Assembly (NCBI GenBank): GCA_902761755.1
Contig: CACWLP010000018.1
Location: forward strand, 1-33,859
DNA length: 33,859 nt
Origin: an uncultured Eubacteriales bacterium
GTDB lineage: Bacteria > Bacillota > Clostridia > Christensenellales > Aristaeellaceae
Reading direction: 5' to 3'
Below are positions 23,052-31,127 of the stretch, piece by piece. The notes under the pieces were generated by a model, which saw only the letters and a list, made by a program, of their open reading frames with translations, was not told the DNA's origin and did no database searches. The position numbers and the translations under genes were made by a program. The stretch's first letter is position 1, and each line of letters starts with the position of its first letter.

Positions 23052-23809
23052 ACCTGCTCCTCCGCAACCAGCGATATGATCTCCCGGCCTTCGCCCCAGC
23101 GCAGGGTGTGGGGCGCCGCGCCCATGCCCAGGGACAGATGCAGCGCCGCGATGCCAAAATCCAGCGGCGATCCCAGGCCGCTCCGGCTGAGGATCAGCGT
23201 CCGCCCGGCGAAGGAAATGCGCCAGGGCTGGCGGTTCAGCGCGGAAGGCGCGCGCCGCACGCATTCCGCGGCGTTATAGGCCCACATGGGCCACTGGGCA
23301 GGGTCGCCCAGGCAGATTTCGCCCAGTTTTTTGCGCTTCGCGCTTTTTTCCGGCCGGTCCGCGGGAATGCCCAGGGGCGTCACCGCCAATACCTTTTCCC
23401 CCGGCTCCAGGCTCAGGCCCTCCAGGCCGCTGCGGCGGAAGCCCGCCACCCAGCAGGTGCCCACGCCCAGGGACGCCGCCTCCAGCACCAGCGCCTCGCC
23501 CCCGGCCCCGGCGTACAGCGCCGCCCGGGGATCCGCCCGATCGTCGGCAATGATTGCGGCGTAGCGGTTGGTGCCGCCGATCTGCTCCACGAAGGGCAGC
23601 TTGCGGAACAGCATGGCGCTGGCCGCCTCCCCGATGGCAATACGCATTCCGGGCAGGCGGATGCGCGCCGCGGCGTAGTGCAGCGCGCTCATCTGCTCCA
23701 CGTCGGGCGCGTCGGCATAGGCGCGCACGCTGCGGCGGTGCGCCACCGCGTTCAGCCATTTTTCCCGCTGGGCGGGCGCAAAGCAGCCGTTCAGCGCGCA
23801 GCGATCCAT
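23048..23809 (-). CDS. Nitroreductase-fold protein (TM1586-like)
   Basis: A 253-residue protein with two similar halves of the FMN-dependent nitroreductase fold. The first begins 'NAVAHRRSVRAYADAP' and carries 'EALVLEAASLGVGTCWVAGF'; the second has 'RRAPSALNRQPWRISFAGR' and 'LDFGIAALHLSLGMGA'. This matches the single-chain pseudo-dimer type known as putative TM nitroreductase. It is probably a cytoplasmic flavoprotein; the substrate is unknown. The ATG at 23809 lies nine bases after AGGAGG; in-frame ATG (23815) and GTG (23818) are too close to that site. It shares a transcript with rarA. Confidence 0.8.
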   Translation of the reverse strand: MDRCALNGCFAPAQREKWLNAVAHRRSVRAYADAPDVEQMSALHYAAARIRLPGMRIAIGEAASAMLFRKLPFVEQIGGTNRYAAIIADDRADPRAALYAGAGGEALVLEAASLGVGTCWVAGFRRSGLEGLSLEPGEKVLAVTPLGIPADRPEKSAKRKKLGEICLGDPAQWPMWAYNAAECVRRAPSALNRQPWRISFAGRTLILSRSGLGSPLDFGIAALHLSLGMGAAPHTLRWGEGREIISLVAEEQV

Positions 23810-23830
23810 GGTCATCACCCTCCTGAAAAC

Positions 23831-23859
23831 AGTTTATCACCAATGACGCCCCGCGTCAA
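23831..23859 (-). promoter_or_regulatory. Promoter of the nitroreductase-rarA operon
   Basis: On the minus strand TTGACG (23854-23859), a 17-base spacer and TAAACT (23831-23836). It is back to back with the plus-strand promoter at 23871. Confidence 0.7.
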
Positions 23860-23870
23860 ATCCCGCACCC

Positions 23871-23899
23871 TTGACATTTCCCGCCCCTGCGCCTATAAT
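23871..23899 (+). promoter_or_regulatory. Perfect-consensus sigma-A promoter of the AEC permease gene
   Basis: TTGACA (23871-23876), exactly 17 bases, TATAAT (23894-23899): 12 of 12 matches with optimal spacing. Confidence 0.93.
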
Positions 23900-23936
23900 C
23901 CACCCAGACACGAAAGAAAGGAAAGGGGGCGGCGGC

Positions 23937-24860
23937 ATGTTCGGGATCGCGCTGAGCAACGTGCTCCTGACCCTTCTGTATATCCTGCCGGGCTTCCTGC
24001 TGTGCCGCTGCAAAAAGGGCACGGCGGAGCATCTGCCCACCCTGGCGGCGGTACTGGTGTATATCCTGTCCCCCTGCCTGCCCGTGTCCGCCTTCCTGGA
24101 TCTGGAGTTTTCCTGGCCGGCCTTCGGGGATCTGATGCTGTTTTTCGCGCTGACGCTGCTGCTGCAGGGCGCGTTTATCGCCATCCTCTTTTTCTTCCTG
24201 CGCAGGCGGTATGACGACGCGCGCTGCCGCATCCTGAACGTGGGCGCGGTGCTGGGGAACGTGGGCTTTTTCGGCATCCCCATCATGAAGGCCCTGCTGC
24301 CGCAGAACCCGGAGGTAGCGGGCTACGCCGCCATGTACATCATTTCCATGAACATCCTGGTGTTCACCGTGGGCGTGTTCTGCCTCACCCGGGATAAAAA
24401 ATACATGAGCCTCCGATTCGCCCTTTTGAATCCCACCATGGCCGGCGTGGCCGTGGCGCTGCCGCTGTATTTTACCGGCGCGCAGCATTACCTGCCGGAA
24501 ATGCTGGTGAACGCCGTGCACCTGCTGGGAAAAATGACCACGCCCATGTGCATGTTCATCCTGGGCATGCGCCTGTCCACCGTGCCGGTGCGCTCCCTGT
24601 TCTCAAAGCCTTTCGTATACGGCGTCGCCCTGGGAAAGCTCGTGCTGTTCCCGCTGTTCGCCTACCTGTGCGTCCTGCTTCTGCCGCTGCCCTTTTCCTT
24701 CAAGGCCAGCATCCTCATCCTGTCCGCCACGCCCTGCGCCACCATCGTGATGAACCTGGCGGAGCTGTACCGCACCGAACGGACGCTGTGCAGCAACTGC
24801 GTGCTGCTGAGCACGCTGCTCTGCTTCCTCACGATCCCGCTTCTGGCCCTGCTGCTTTGA
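23937..24860 (+). CDS. AEC (auxin efflux carrier) family permease
   Basis: A 307-residue integral membrane protein with about ten hydrophobic segments arranged as two five-helix halves. The early 'LLYILPGFLLCRCKKG', the 'VYILSPCLPVSAFLDLEF' segment and the later 'MCMFILGMRLSTVPVRSLFS' and 'LILSATPCATIVMNLAELY' fit the AEC family of malate, malonate or other organic-acid exporters in bacteria. Substrate cannot be told. The ATG at 23937 follows AAAGGGGG and a perfect promoter. Its 3' end overlaps the convergent recX gene by 32 bases. Confidence 0.88.
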   Translation: MFGIALSNVLLTLLYILPGFLLCRCKKGTAEHLPTLAAVLVYILSPCLPVSAFLDLEFSWPAFGDLMLFFALTLLLQGAFIAILFFFLRRRYDDARCRILNVGAVLGNVGFFGIPIMKALLPQNPEVAGYAAMYIISMNILVFTVGVFCLTRDKKYMSLRFALLNPTMAGVAVALPLYFTGAQHYLPEMLVNAVHLLGKMTTPMCMFILGMRLSTVPVRSLFSKPFVYGVALGKLVLFPLFAYLCVLLLPLPFSFKASILILSATPCATIVMNLAELYRTERTLCSNCVLLSTLLCFLTIPLLALLL

Positions 24861-25446
24861 CCGCCGCCTCCGCCGCCTTCCCTGCGACGCTCCATCCGTA
24901 GCCCCGGCGCACCAGCGCCTGGGCGATTTTTTTTGCGTCCCCCCGGAATTTCCGCGTCATTTTCACGGCCTGGCCGTATGCGCGCTCATATTCCTCTTCC
25001 CCGGAGAAATCCGCCAGCGCCGCCCGGGCTTCGTTTTCGCTCACGCCCTTCATCCGCAGTTCCCGGGCGATCCGGCCCCGGCCGTATTTCTTCTTCCGGC
25101 TGTCCGTCCATTGCTCCGCGAACCGGCCGTCGGACACCAGGGCGTGCCGCGTCAGCGTTTCCATCACCCGGGCGATCGTCTCCTCGCCGTAGCAGGACCG
25201 GCGCAGCCGGGAAACCACTTCCTTTTCGCTGCGCTCCCGGAGGGCCAGGAATTTCATGGCCGCCTCCAGCGCGTGGGGATAGCCCCGCTGGGCCATGAAC
25301 GCCCGGTAAGCCTCCGGGTCGATCCTCTCCCCCGTCCGCAGCCGCCGCTCCAGATACACCGCGCTGGGAATTTTCAATTCATCCCCGGACAGCAGGCTCA
25401 CCGTGGCCACTCCGCCCCGGCGCGTGATCTGCGTGATCTGATCCAT
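24829..25446 (-). CDS. recX: Regulatory protein RecX
   Basis: A 205-residue protein that modulates RecA filaments. It has the three-helix RecX repeats: 'AMKFLALRERSEKEVVSRL' (first), 'IARVMETLTRHALVSDGRFA' with 'WTDSRKKKYGRGRIARELR' (second) and 'KKIAQALVRRGYGWSVAG' (third). An N-terminal beta-rich extension ('VATVSLLSGDELKIPSAVYL') is common in Firmicutes. The ATG at 25446 has only GGGGG as a binding site and lies two bases after the stop of the upstream serine hydrolase, so translational coupling is likely. The 3' end overlaps the AEC permease gene on the opposite strand. Confidence 0.9.
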   Translation of the reverse strand: MDQITQITRRGGVATVSLLSGDELKIPSAVYLERRLRTGERIDPEAYRAFMAQRGYPHALEAAMKFLALRERSEKEVVSRLRRSCYGEETIARVMETLTRHALVSDGRFAEQWTDSRKKKYGRGRIARELRMKGVSENEARAALADFSGEEEYERAYGQAVKMTRKFRGDAKKIAQALVRRGYGWSVAGKAAEAAVKAAGPEAGS

Positions 25447-25448
25447 TT

Positions 25449-26573
25449 TTATTCCCCCAGAAACAGGCGGATCATCTCCGCGTTCAGATCGGCCAGCACG
25501 CCCCGGCGGGCTTCGCCGGCTCCGCCGGTCAGCAGGGCATAGCCCCTTTTCGCCTCCGGATCGAAAAACAGCCCGTGCACCGCGCCGTAGGCCATGCCCT
25601 GATGCCCGTACAGCGGCCGGGGGCACAGATGCGCGTCCCGGAGGATGAAGGTGCCGATCCCCTGCCACAGATTGTCCGCCCGGCCGGTGAAGGGCGATAC
25701 GCTTGTGCGCATTTCCCGCAGGCTTTCTTCCGTCAGAAAGCCCGGCGCCATGCCCGCAATGCCGATTTTCGCCAGGCTTTCCGCCGACAGGCACAGGCTG
25801 CCGTGGGCCAAATTATAGTGGCGCTCCGCGTCTGTCCCCGGCGGCGGCAGGGGCCTTGCCTGCCGGGCCGCCGCGTCGTACCCCGGCTTCCGGGACGGCG
25901 GCAGGATGCGCCGGGCGTCCGCCAGGAACCCCCGGACCTTCTGGGGATAAAACGTGGCGTCCGCTCCCAGCGGCCCGAACACCGTATCCTGCATGAGCGA
26001 TTCAAAATCCTTCCCCGCCGCGGCCTCCATCACCGCTCCGGCGATGCCGCCGCCCAGGTTGGAATATTCCCAGCCCTGCCCCGGCAGATGGGGGGCGAAG
26101 CTGTCCCCCTGCAGGATTTCAGACAGCGGCGCGCCCCGGACGATCCCGGCGGTGTACGCCCTTCCGTCCCGCAGCCCCGCCGTGTGGGTGAGCAGCATCC
26201 GAAGGGTGATGGGCGTATCCGGCGCATCCCGATGGCGCAGGGAAAAGGGCAGCAGCCCGTTGACATCCGCATCCAGATCCAGGCCGTTTTCCTTCATTTC
26301 CATGGCCCCCAGGGCGGTGACGAACTTGCTCACCGACGCGGCCCGGTACACCGTATCCATCCGGGCCGGCACGCCCCGCCGGGCGTCGCCGAAGGAAAGC
26401 GCGCCCGTGATCCCACTTTCGCCGAATACGCACAGCGACGCCCCCGCGCACCGGTATTTACGCAGGATCCTTTCCGCCGCTGCGGCCGCATCCCCGGGCA
26501 ACGTGCTTTCCCGCACCCGCCCGCGAACCGGGAGCAGATGCAGCGCCGTCCTGTACAGGGCCCAGTTTTTCAT
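25449..26573 (-). CDS. Serine hydrolase, class C beta-lactamase fold
   Basis: A 374-residue protein with the three active-site motifs of the beta-lactamase/DD-peptidase/esterase superfamily: S80-V-S-K83 ('RAASVSKFVTALGA'), Y170-S-N172 ('WEYSNLGGG') and H324-Q-G326 ('YGHQGMAYG'). The HxG third motif is typical of class C-like esterases and D-aminopeptidases. There is no signal peptide, so it is probably cytoplasmic, which argues against a beta-lactamase role. Substrate is unknown. AGAGGTGA lies just before the ATG. It precedes recX by two bases. Confidence 0.88.
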   Translation of the reverse strand: MKNWALYRTALHLLPVRGRVRESTLPGDAAAAAERILRKYRCAGASLCVFGESGITGALSFGDARRGVPARMDTVYRAASVSKFVTALGAMEMKENGLDLDADVNGLLPFSLRHRDAPDTPITLRMLLTHTAGLRDGRAYTAGIVRGAPLSEILQGDSFAPHLPGQGWEYSNLGGGIAGAVMEAAAGKDFESLMQDTVFGPLGADATFYPQKVRGFLADARRILPPSRKPGYDAAARQARPLPPPGTDAERHYNLAHGSLCLSAESLAKIGIAGMAPGFLTEESLREMRTSVSPFTGRADNLWQGIGTFILRDAHLCPRPLYGHQGMAYGAVHGLFFDPEAKRGYALLTGGAGEARRGVLADLNAEMIRLFLGE

Positions 26574-26646
26574 GCGTCACCTCTGGAATAAACCGCCCGG
26601 ATACCGGGCAAAATGGAAGCATCAACGAATAAAGGAGGAATCCCCT

Positions 26647-26856
26647 ATGCCGAACCCCCAGGGCTGCGCCCTGACCAGCAGGGACCTGAGCGTCATCGAG
26701 GATCAGCTGACCCACATTGCCACCGCCTGCCGGGTGGCGGAAACCTATGCCGGCCAGTTTCAGAATCCCCAGCTGAAAAACCTGGCGTCCTCGGTGGCCC
26801 AGCATCATCGCCAGCATTTCGACGCCCTGTTCGCTTACCTGAACGGCTGCCAGTAA
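26647..26856 (+). CDS. Small coat-associated protein, CotF-like partner
   Basis: A 69-residue helical protein: 'LSVIEDQLTHIATACRVAETYAGQF' then 'LKNLASSVAQHHRQHFDALFAYL'. The layout resembles the short helical spore-coat companions that precede CotF genes in Clostridia. The ATG at 26647 follows AAAGGAGGAA. Sixteen bases separate it from the CotF-like gene. A sporulation-sigma promoter could not be identified confidently in the 73-base upstream gap. Confidence 0.7.
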   Translation: MPNPQGCALTSRDLSVIEDQLTHIATACRVAETYAGQFQNPQLKNLASSVAQHHRQHFDALFAYLNGCQ

Positions 26857-26872
26857 AAAGGAGGAAAAAACG

Positions 26873-27166
26873 ATGCCTCAGAATCAAAGCGCCGCCGGCG
26901 CCCAGCCCCTCACCGACCAGGAGCTGGCCTTCGATCTGCTCTATCAGGAAAAGGCCCTCATGGCCAACATGACCAGCGAGGTGCTGGAATCCAGCCAGCC
27001 CGGCATGCGCCAGGTGCTCAACGACTGCTACCTGCAGATGGGCCAGGACCAACTGGACATCTGGAACGTCATGGCCCAGCAGGGCTGGTATCCCGTCAAG
27101 CCCGCCGACGCCCAGGACGTGCAGACGGCCAAGGACAAGTACACCCAGATGCGGGGAACGCTGTAA
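26873..27166 (+). CDS. Spore coat protein of the CotF family
   Basis: A 97-residue protein with the CotF pattern 'LTDQELAFDLLYQEKALMANMTSEVLE' (in pieces) followed by 'VLNDCYLQMGQDQLDIWNVM' and 'GWYPVKPADAQDV'. CotF proteins are structural, ferritin-like helical coat components made in the mother cell. It is the second gene of a pair, with AAAGGAGG at 26856-26864. Its presence marks the organism as a spore former or one with a sporulating ancestry. Confidence 0.85.
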   Translation: MPQNQSAAGAQPLTDQELAFDLLYQEKALMANMTSEVLESSQPGMRQVLNDCYLQMGQDQLDIWNVMAQQGWYPVKPADAQDVQTAKDKYTQMRGTL

Positions 27167-27174
27167 ACAGACCG

Positions 27175-27228
27175 GCGAAAGCGGGAGGGGACGTCTTTCC
27201 GGGGGGAGGGATGGCCCCTTCGCTTTTT
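27175..27228 (+). terminator. Likely terminator after the coat protein pair
   Basis: GCGAA (27175-27179) plus downstream GGGG can pair with CCCCTTCGC (27215-27223), followed by five T. The loop is long and GC-rich, and other pairings (CTTTCCGG at 27195 with CCGGAAAG at 27232) are possible. Confidence 0.5.
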
Positions 27229-27244
27229 CCTCCGGAAAGGAGGC

Positions 27245-28000
27245 TCATTCCTCCGCCACGGGATAGGGCTTTTCACCCCGGTGCTTCCGGCGCCGAAGGA
27301 TCAGGGCGATCCCCGCGGCCAGCACCAGCGCACCGGAGAGCGCCTGGCTGACCCGGACGCTGCCCCACATGAGGCTGTCGGTGCGCAGGCCCTCGATCAC
27401 CGCGCGGCCCAGGCCGTACCAGCACAGGTACAGCAGAAACAGATTGCCCCGGGCCGTGACCTTTTCCCGCATGCGCCACAGCAGCAAAAAGCCCAGGAAA
27501 TCCCACAACGATTCATAAAAGAACGTGGCCATATGCCACGCGCTGTCCACCTGCACCCCCGCGGGGAAAAACTGCCAGGCGGCGTTTTTGATTTCATAGC
27601 CGTAGGCTTCGCCGTTGAAATAATTCCCCCAGCGGCCCACCGCCTGGCCCAGGATCAGCGCCGGGGCCACCAGATCCGCCAGCACCGCGAAGGGCGCTTT
27701 TTTCCGCAGGCAGTACGCGCCGCCGCCGATCAGCCCGCCGATGACTCCCCCGTAAATGGCCAGTCCGCCGCGCCAGACGTAGAGGATGCTGACGGGGTTG
27801 TCCCTGTACATATCCCACTGGAACGCCACGTAATACAGCCGGGCGCCGATCAGCGCCGCGGGCACCACCCACAGCGCCAGGTCCACCGTGGTGTCTTTTT
27901 TGAGGCCCATCCGCTTTTCCCGGCGGCTGCACAGCCACACCCCCAGCCCGATGGCCAGGGCGATCAGCACCCCGTAAATATGCACGACCCCGAACAGCAT
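27245..28000 (-). CDS. lgt: Prolipoprotein diacylglyceryl transferase
   Basis: This 251-residue membrane enzyme moves diacylglycerol from phosphatidylglycerol to the lipobox cysteine of prolipoproteins, such as the one at 2095. The Lgt signature 'GQAVGRWGNYFNGEAYG' is intact, and 'VWRGGLAIYGGVIGG' matches the second conserved motif (with Tyr where Escherichia coli has His103, as in many Firmicutes). About seven membrane segments are visible. The protein is slightly shorter than usual. The ATG at 27998-28000 follows GGAGGG; an earlier in-frame start (28018) lies before that site. Confidence 0.92.
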   Translation of the reverse strand: MLFGVVHIYGVLIALAIGLGVWLCSRREKRMGLKKDTTVDLALWVVPAALIGARLYYVAFQWDMYRDNPVSILYVWRGGLAIYGGVIGGLIGGGAYCLRKKAPFAVLADLVAPALILGQAVGRWGNYFNGEAYGYEIKNAAWQFFPAGVQVDSAWHMATFFYESLWDFLGFLLLWRMREKVTARGNLFLLYLCWYGLGRAVIEGLRTDSLMWGSVRVSQALSGALVLAAGIALILRRRKHRGEKPYPVAEE

Positions 28001-28022
28001 TCTTTTCCCTCCATGCACAGAC

Positions 28023-28057
28023 CGCGGCGGGCCTTTTTTCTATTTTGGCCCGCCGCG
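28023..28057 (-). repeat. Hairpin in the lgt leader
   Basis: Perfect 11-base arms (28023-28033 and 28047-28057, CGCGGCGGGCC and its complement) enclose an A-rich (minus strand) 13-base loop. No T run follows on either strand. It lies between the aldo/keto reductase stop and the lgt start and may be a processing or attenuation element. Confidence 0.65.
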
Positions 28058-28081
28058 CACAGCTTCATTCCGTATGCAGTT

Positions 28082-29230
28082 TTATTTTACCATATCCCGG
28101 TATTCCCGGTCAATCGTCTGCAGCCAATCGATGATGGAAATATGCTGGGGGCACACGCTTTCGCAGCTGCCGCACTGCACGCATTTGGAGGCGTCGAAGC
28201 CCTTCTTCACCAGCTCCCCGTATTCCCACTGGAACCGGCCGGAGCTGTCGAACATTTTGCTCTGGTCGTAGGGCCTGAAGATGTTGGGGATATGCACGTC
28301 CTGGGGACAGGGCTGGCAGTAGGCGCAGCCGGTGCACTTAACGGGCATGCGGCTGAGGTACGCCTGCTTGAGCTCCCCGCAGAAGGCGCGCTCTTCCTCG
28401 GTAAGGCCGCCCGCCGTCAGGGCGTCGAAGATGCGCAGGTTGTCCTCCAGCTGCTCCGGGGTGCTCATGCCGCTGAGGATGGTGGAAACCTCCGGATGGT
28501 CCGCCACGTAGGCGAAGGCCCATTCCACGGCGCTGCGCTGCTTTTCATAAGCGGCGATCATGTCCTTCACGTTGCCGGGCGGGTTCGCCAGGGCGCCGCC
28601 CCGCAGGGGTTCCATGATCACCACGGCGAGGCCGCGCTTTCCCGCTTCCCGGAGGCCGTCCGCGGTGGCCTGCTCCCGGTCGTCCAGGTAATTGAACTGG
28701 ATCTGGCACAGGTCCCATTCGTCCCAGTCGTTGAGGATGGTCATGAAGGCGTCGTAATCATCGTGGAAGGAGAAGCCCGCCCGGCGGATGCGCCCGTCCC
28801 GGATGGCCTGCCGGAGGAAATCCTTGTAGTGGAAGGATTGCAGCTTCCGGAAGGTATCCCGGTTCAGGGCGTGGAGCAGGTAATTGTCCAGGTAAGCCAC
28901 GTCCAGCTTTTTCAGCTGCTCGTCCAGCAGCCTGTTCATGTCCGCTTCTTCATTGCAGTACCAGGGCGGCATCTTGGTGGTCAGCTGCACCTTTTCCCGG
29001 TAGCCGTCCCGGAGGGCCAGGCCGGTAACGATCTCGCTTTCTCCGTCGTGGTACATGTAGGCCGTATCCACGTAGGTGATGCCCCCGTCGATGCCCCGGC
29101 GGATCATCCCGATGGCCTGGGGCCGGTCGATCACGGTCTTTTCCCCGTCTTTCACGGTGGGCAGCCGCATGGTGCCGAAGCCCAGGCGGGATACGTCCAG
29201 GCCATGCCGTCCGAATTTCACGTATTGCAT
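28082..29230 (-). CDS. Aldo/keto reductase with C-terminal 4Fe-4S ferredoxin domain
   Basis: A 382-residue protein. The N-terminal TIM barrel carries the aldo/keto reductase tetrad D55 ('YVDTAYMYH'), Y60, K86 ('LTTKMPP') and H120 ('DNYLLHAL'). The C terminus adds ferredoxin-like cysteine clusters, 'CTGCAYCQPCP' and 'CVQCGSCESVCPQ', as in the anaerobe-type aldo/keto reductases that probably pass electrons between NAD(P)H or a carbonyl and ferredoxin. Substrate is unknown. The ATG at 29230 follows GGGAGG. It has its own promoter; lgt lies downstream on the same strand. Confidence 0.93.
   Translation of the reverse strand: MQYVKFGRHGLDVSRLGFGTMRLPTVKDGEKTVIDRPQAIGMIRRGIDGGITYVDTAYMYHDGESEIVTGLALRDGYREKVQLTTKMPPWYCNEEADMNRLLDEQLKKLDVAYLDNYLLHALNRDTFRKLQSFHYKDFLRQAIRDGRIRRAGFSFHDDYDAFMTILNDWDEWDLCQIQFNYLDDREQATADGLREAGKRGLAVVIMEPLRGGALANPPGNVKDMIAAYEKQRSAVEWAFAYVADHPEVSTILSGMSTPEQLEDNLRIFDALTAGGLTEEERAFCGELKQAYLSRMPVKCTGCAYCQPCPQDVHIPNIFRPYDQSKMFDSSGRFQWEYGELVKKGFDASKCVQCGSCESVCPQHISIIDWLQTIDREYRDMVK
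28084..28113 (-). promoter_or_regulatory. Possible promoter of lgt inside the end of the aldo/keto reductase gene
   Basis: On the minus strand TTGACC (28108-28113), an 18-base spacer and TAAAAT (28084-28089). It would give lgt a leader containing the hairpin at 28023-28057. Confidence 0.55.
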
Positions 29231-29286
29231 CGTTTTTCCTCCCGTATGTCGCGCTTCCCGCGGGATTTCCTTTTGCGTTCGTATCT

Positions 29287-29316
29287 ATTATAATGGAAAA
29301 GACGGGGCTTTGTCTA
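29287..29316 (-). promoter_or_regulatory. Promoter of the aldo/keto reductase gene
   Basis: On the minus strand TAGACA (29311-29316), an 18-base spacer and a perfect TATAAT (29287-29292), about 55 bases before the ATG. Confidence 0.7.
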
Positions 29317-29426
29317 CTGTTCTTTCCCCCGTTTTTTCCTTCATTACGGATTTTTTCATTCCTCCCGTGAGGATTTTCCCCGCCGGCGCGTCTTATAACT
29401 GGAACGCGCTCCAAGAGGTGATTGCA

Positions 29427-29888
29427 ATGGACAAGGATTTCTTCGTACAGGCCATCGAAGCCCACAGCGGCAGCATGTACCGCGTGGCCTGCGCGGTGCT
29501 GGGCCCCCGGGACGAATGCCGGGACGCCCTGCAGGAAACGGCGCTGAAAGCCTGGGAAAAGCGGCACACCCTGCGGGATGAAAGCAAATTCAAAAGCTGG
29601 ATCATCCGCATCCTGGTGAACGAATGCCGCAATATCCAGCGGGCGCGCCGGCGTGTGATCCCGGTGGAGCAGATCCCGGATTCCCCCGCGCCGCCCCCGC
29701 CGGACCCCGCCCTTGCCATGGCGCTCAGGGCCCTGCCGGAAAAATACCGGCTGCCCCTGACGCTGCAGTGCAGCGAAGGAATGAGCTACCGGGAAATCGC
29801 CTCGGCGCTCAGGCTCACGGAGGGCGCCGTCCGGGGACGCATCCACCGGGCCAAAGAAATGCTGAGAAAGGAGCTGGAGGTACAATGA
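29427..29888 (+). CDS. ECF-type RNA polymerase sigma factor
   Basis: A 153-residue sigma-70 family protein with region 2 ('DALQETALKAWEKRHTLRD' and 'KSWIIRILVNECRNIQRARR', about 35-80) and region 4 ('LPEKYRLPLTLQCSEGMSYR', then a helix-turn-helix 'EIASALRLTEGAVRGRIHRA', about 98-148). Regions 1 and 3 are missing, which defines the extracytoplasmic-function class. The ATG at 29427 follows AGAGGTG. Its stop overlaps the start of the next gene (ATGA), so sigma factor and membrane partner are made together. An ECF-type autoregulatory promoter could not be recognised. Confidence 0.9.
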   Translation: MDKDFFVQAIEAHSGSMYRVACAVLGPRDECRDALQETALKAWEKRHTLRDESKFKSWIIRILVNECRNIQRARRRVIPVEQIPDSPAPPPPDPALAMALRALPEKYRLPLTLQCSEGMSYREIASALRLTEGAVRGRIHRAKEMLRKELEVQ

Positions 29889-31030
29889 AGCAGGAACATG
29901 GATTCGCCCCCGATCTGCGCCCCGCGTTTCCGGATATGCCCGAGGATTGCCGCGACGCATTGCTTCGCGCCGCCCGCTCCGTCAGGGAGGAAAGAAAAAT
30001 GAAAAAATACACATTGCGCACGGCCCTCATCGCCGCGCTGCTCATCATCGTCACCATGACCGCCGCCGTCGCCGCCACCGACGCCCTGGGCTGGACGGAT
30101 TTCTTCAGCCTCTACGATAACACCGCGGTGCCCAAGGCCGCCCAGAAAATCATGAACGCCACGGAAATCAAAACCTTCGAGGTAGGCAATCTGACCTTCA
30201 CCGTCAAGCAGCTTCTGTGCGACGGCCATCTGGCCATGAGCGCCACGGATATCCGCACCAACGACGGCAGCGCCGCCCTCTTCTGCTGCGATCCCGGCGA
30301 CAGCCTGGGCTGCAACGGCGAAAACGGCAGCGCCCTGGCAAAGCGCCTGGGCCTGCCCCCGGAAACCACCTATACCGAGGCCGCCAAGCAATTGAGCCTG
30401 CCCCTGTACTGGCCCCGCGCCATCCTGATTCCTGCGGAGGAATACGACGGCGGCGAGGGAATGGAAGATCCCCTCTGGAACGAGGACAACACCATGACCT
30501 ATTTCAGCATGGCGTATCTGGATCAGGATAAGACAAAAGAGCTGGACGTTCTTCCCGCCGAAATCCTCCTCCGCGTAAGCCAAATCGACCCGGAAACAAT
30601 GGAAGAAATAGAAGATACCCATACCCGTATCGTACAGCGCGAACCCATCGAAATTCCCATCCAGGGCGTCATTTCCGAAAAGGATTACGCCCCCGCGGAG
30701 CCCTTCACCCTGAACGGCTGCGCCCTCACCTCCGTCCACGCGGAGCAAACCGTGTGCGGCCTGTATCTGGATCGGACCTATACGGCGGATGAAAAGCTAA
30801 GGGACGTTTTTGAGAACGACCCGGACGCGACCTGGGATATCACGCTCTCCCTGTGGAAGGGCGAATGGCTCCGGGAAAACGGCGAGCCCTTCCCCGGCGG
30901 CATCAGCCTCACCGGCGAATACGACGACAAGGATTTCCCCATCCTCCACTTCCGGGATATGATCTCCGTGGACGAAATGCCGGACACCTTGATCCTGGAA
31001 ACGGATAACAGACAGGTAACGCTGAAATAA
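29885..31030 (+). CDS. Membrane-anchored putative anti-sigma factor
   Basis: A 381-residue protein: a short cytoplasmic N-terminal part (1-42), one membrane helix (about 44-64, 'ALIAALLIIVTMTAAVA') and a 315-residue external region rich in acidic residues. Overlap with the sigma gene and this topology suggest an anti-sigma factor that senses an envelope signal. No HxxxCxxC zinc motif is present, so it is not a ZAS-type anti-sigma factor. The layout resembles the DUF4179-type partners of clostridial ECF factors, but that assignment is tentative. In the external part, cysteines occur at about 110, 122, 123 and 131. Confidence 0.7.
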   Translation: MKQEHGFAPDLRPAFPDMPEDCRDALLRAARSVREERKMKKYTLRTALIAALLIIVTMTAAVAATDALGWTDFFSLYDNTAVPKAAQKIMNATEIKTFEVGNLTFTVKQLLCDGHLAMSATDIRTNDGSAALFCCDPGDSLGCNGENGSALAKRLGLPPETTYTEAAKQLSLPLYWPRAILIPAEEYDGGEGMEDPLWNEDNTMTYFSMAYLDQDKTKELDVLPAEILLRVSQIDPETMEEIEDTHTRIVQREPIEIPIQGVISEKDYAPAEPFTLNGCALTSVHAEQTVCGLYLDRTYTADEKLRDVFENDPDATWDITLSLWKGEWLRENGEPFPGGISLTGEYDDKDFPILHFRDMISVDEMPDTLILETDNRQVTLK

Positions 31031-31063
31031 AAAAAGCCTTCCCAAGCTGCTTTCTCGGGAAGG
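31029..31063 (-). terminator. Rho-independent terminator of the ferritin-like gene
   Basis: On the minus strand CCTTCCC and GGGAAGG (31057-31063 and 31037-31043) are followed by CTTTTTTT. It reaches into the stop codon of the convergent anti-sigma gene and also forms the first hairpin of the two-hairpin element. Confidence 0.75.
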
Positions 31064-31112
31064 GGGCACGGGGGAGGGACGCTCTTTGGCTCCAAAGAGC
31101 GTCCCTCCCCCG
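31037..31112. repeat. Two-hairpin palindromic element, second copy
   Basis: A small CCTTCCC/GGGAAGG stem (31037-31063) is followed by a long perfect hairpin with 21-base arms (31069-31089 and 31092-31112). Order, spacing and the bases around the small loop (CTTTCT, then GGG, AGGG, a GC-rich run) match the element at 5893-5954. It lies between two convergent genes and likely ends transcription in both directions. Confidence 0.75.
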
Positions 31113-31127
31113 CTTCGTTTTCGTCCC

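Noticed and set aside
25449-26573. Antibiotic-resistance class C beta-lactamase
   Set aside because: There is no signal peptide, and the third motif is HQG where true class C beta-lactamases have KTG, so a cytoplasmic esterase or peptidase is more likely.
29885-31030. ZAS-type (zinc-binding) anti-sigma factor
   Set aside because: No HxxxCxxC motif is present in the cytoplasmic part; only gene overlap and topology support an anti-sigma role.
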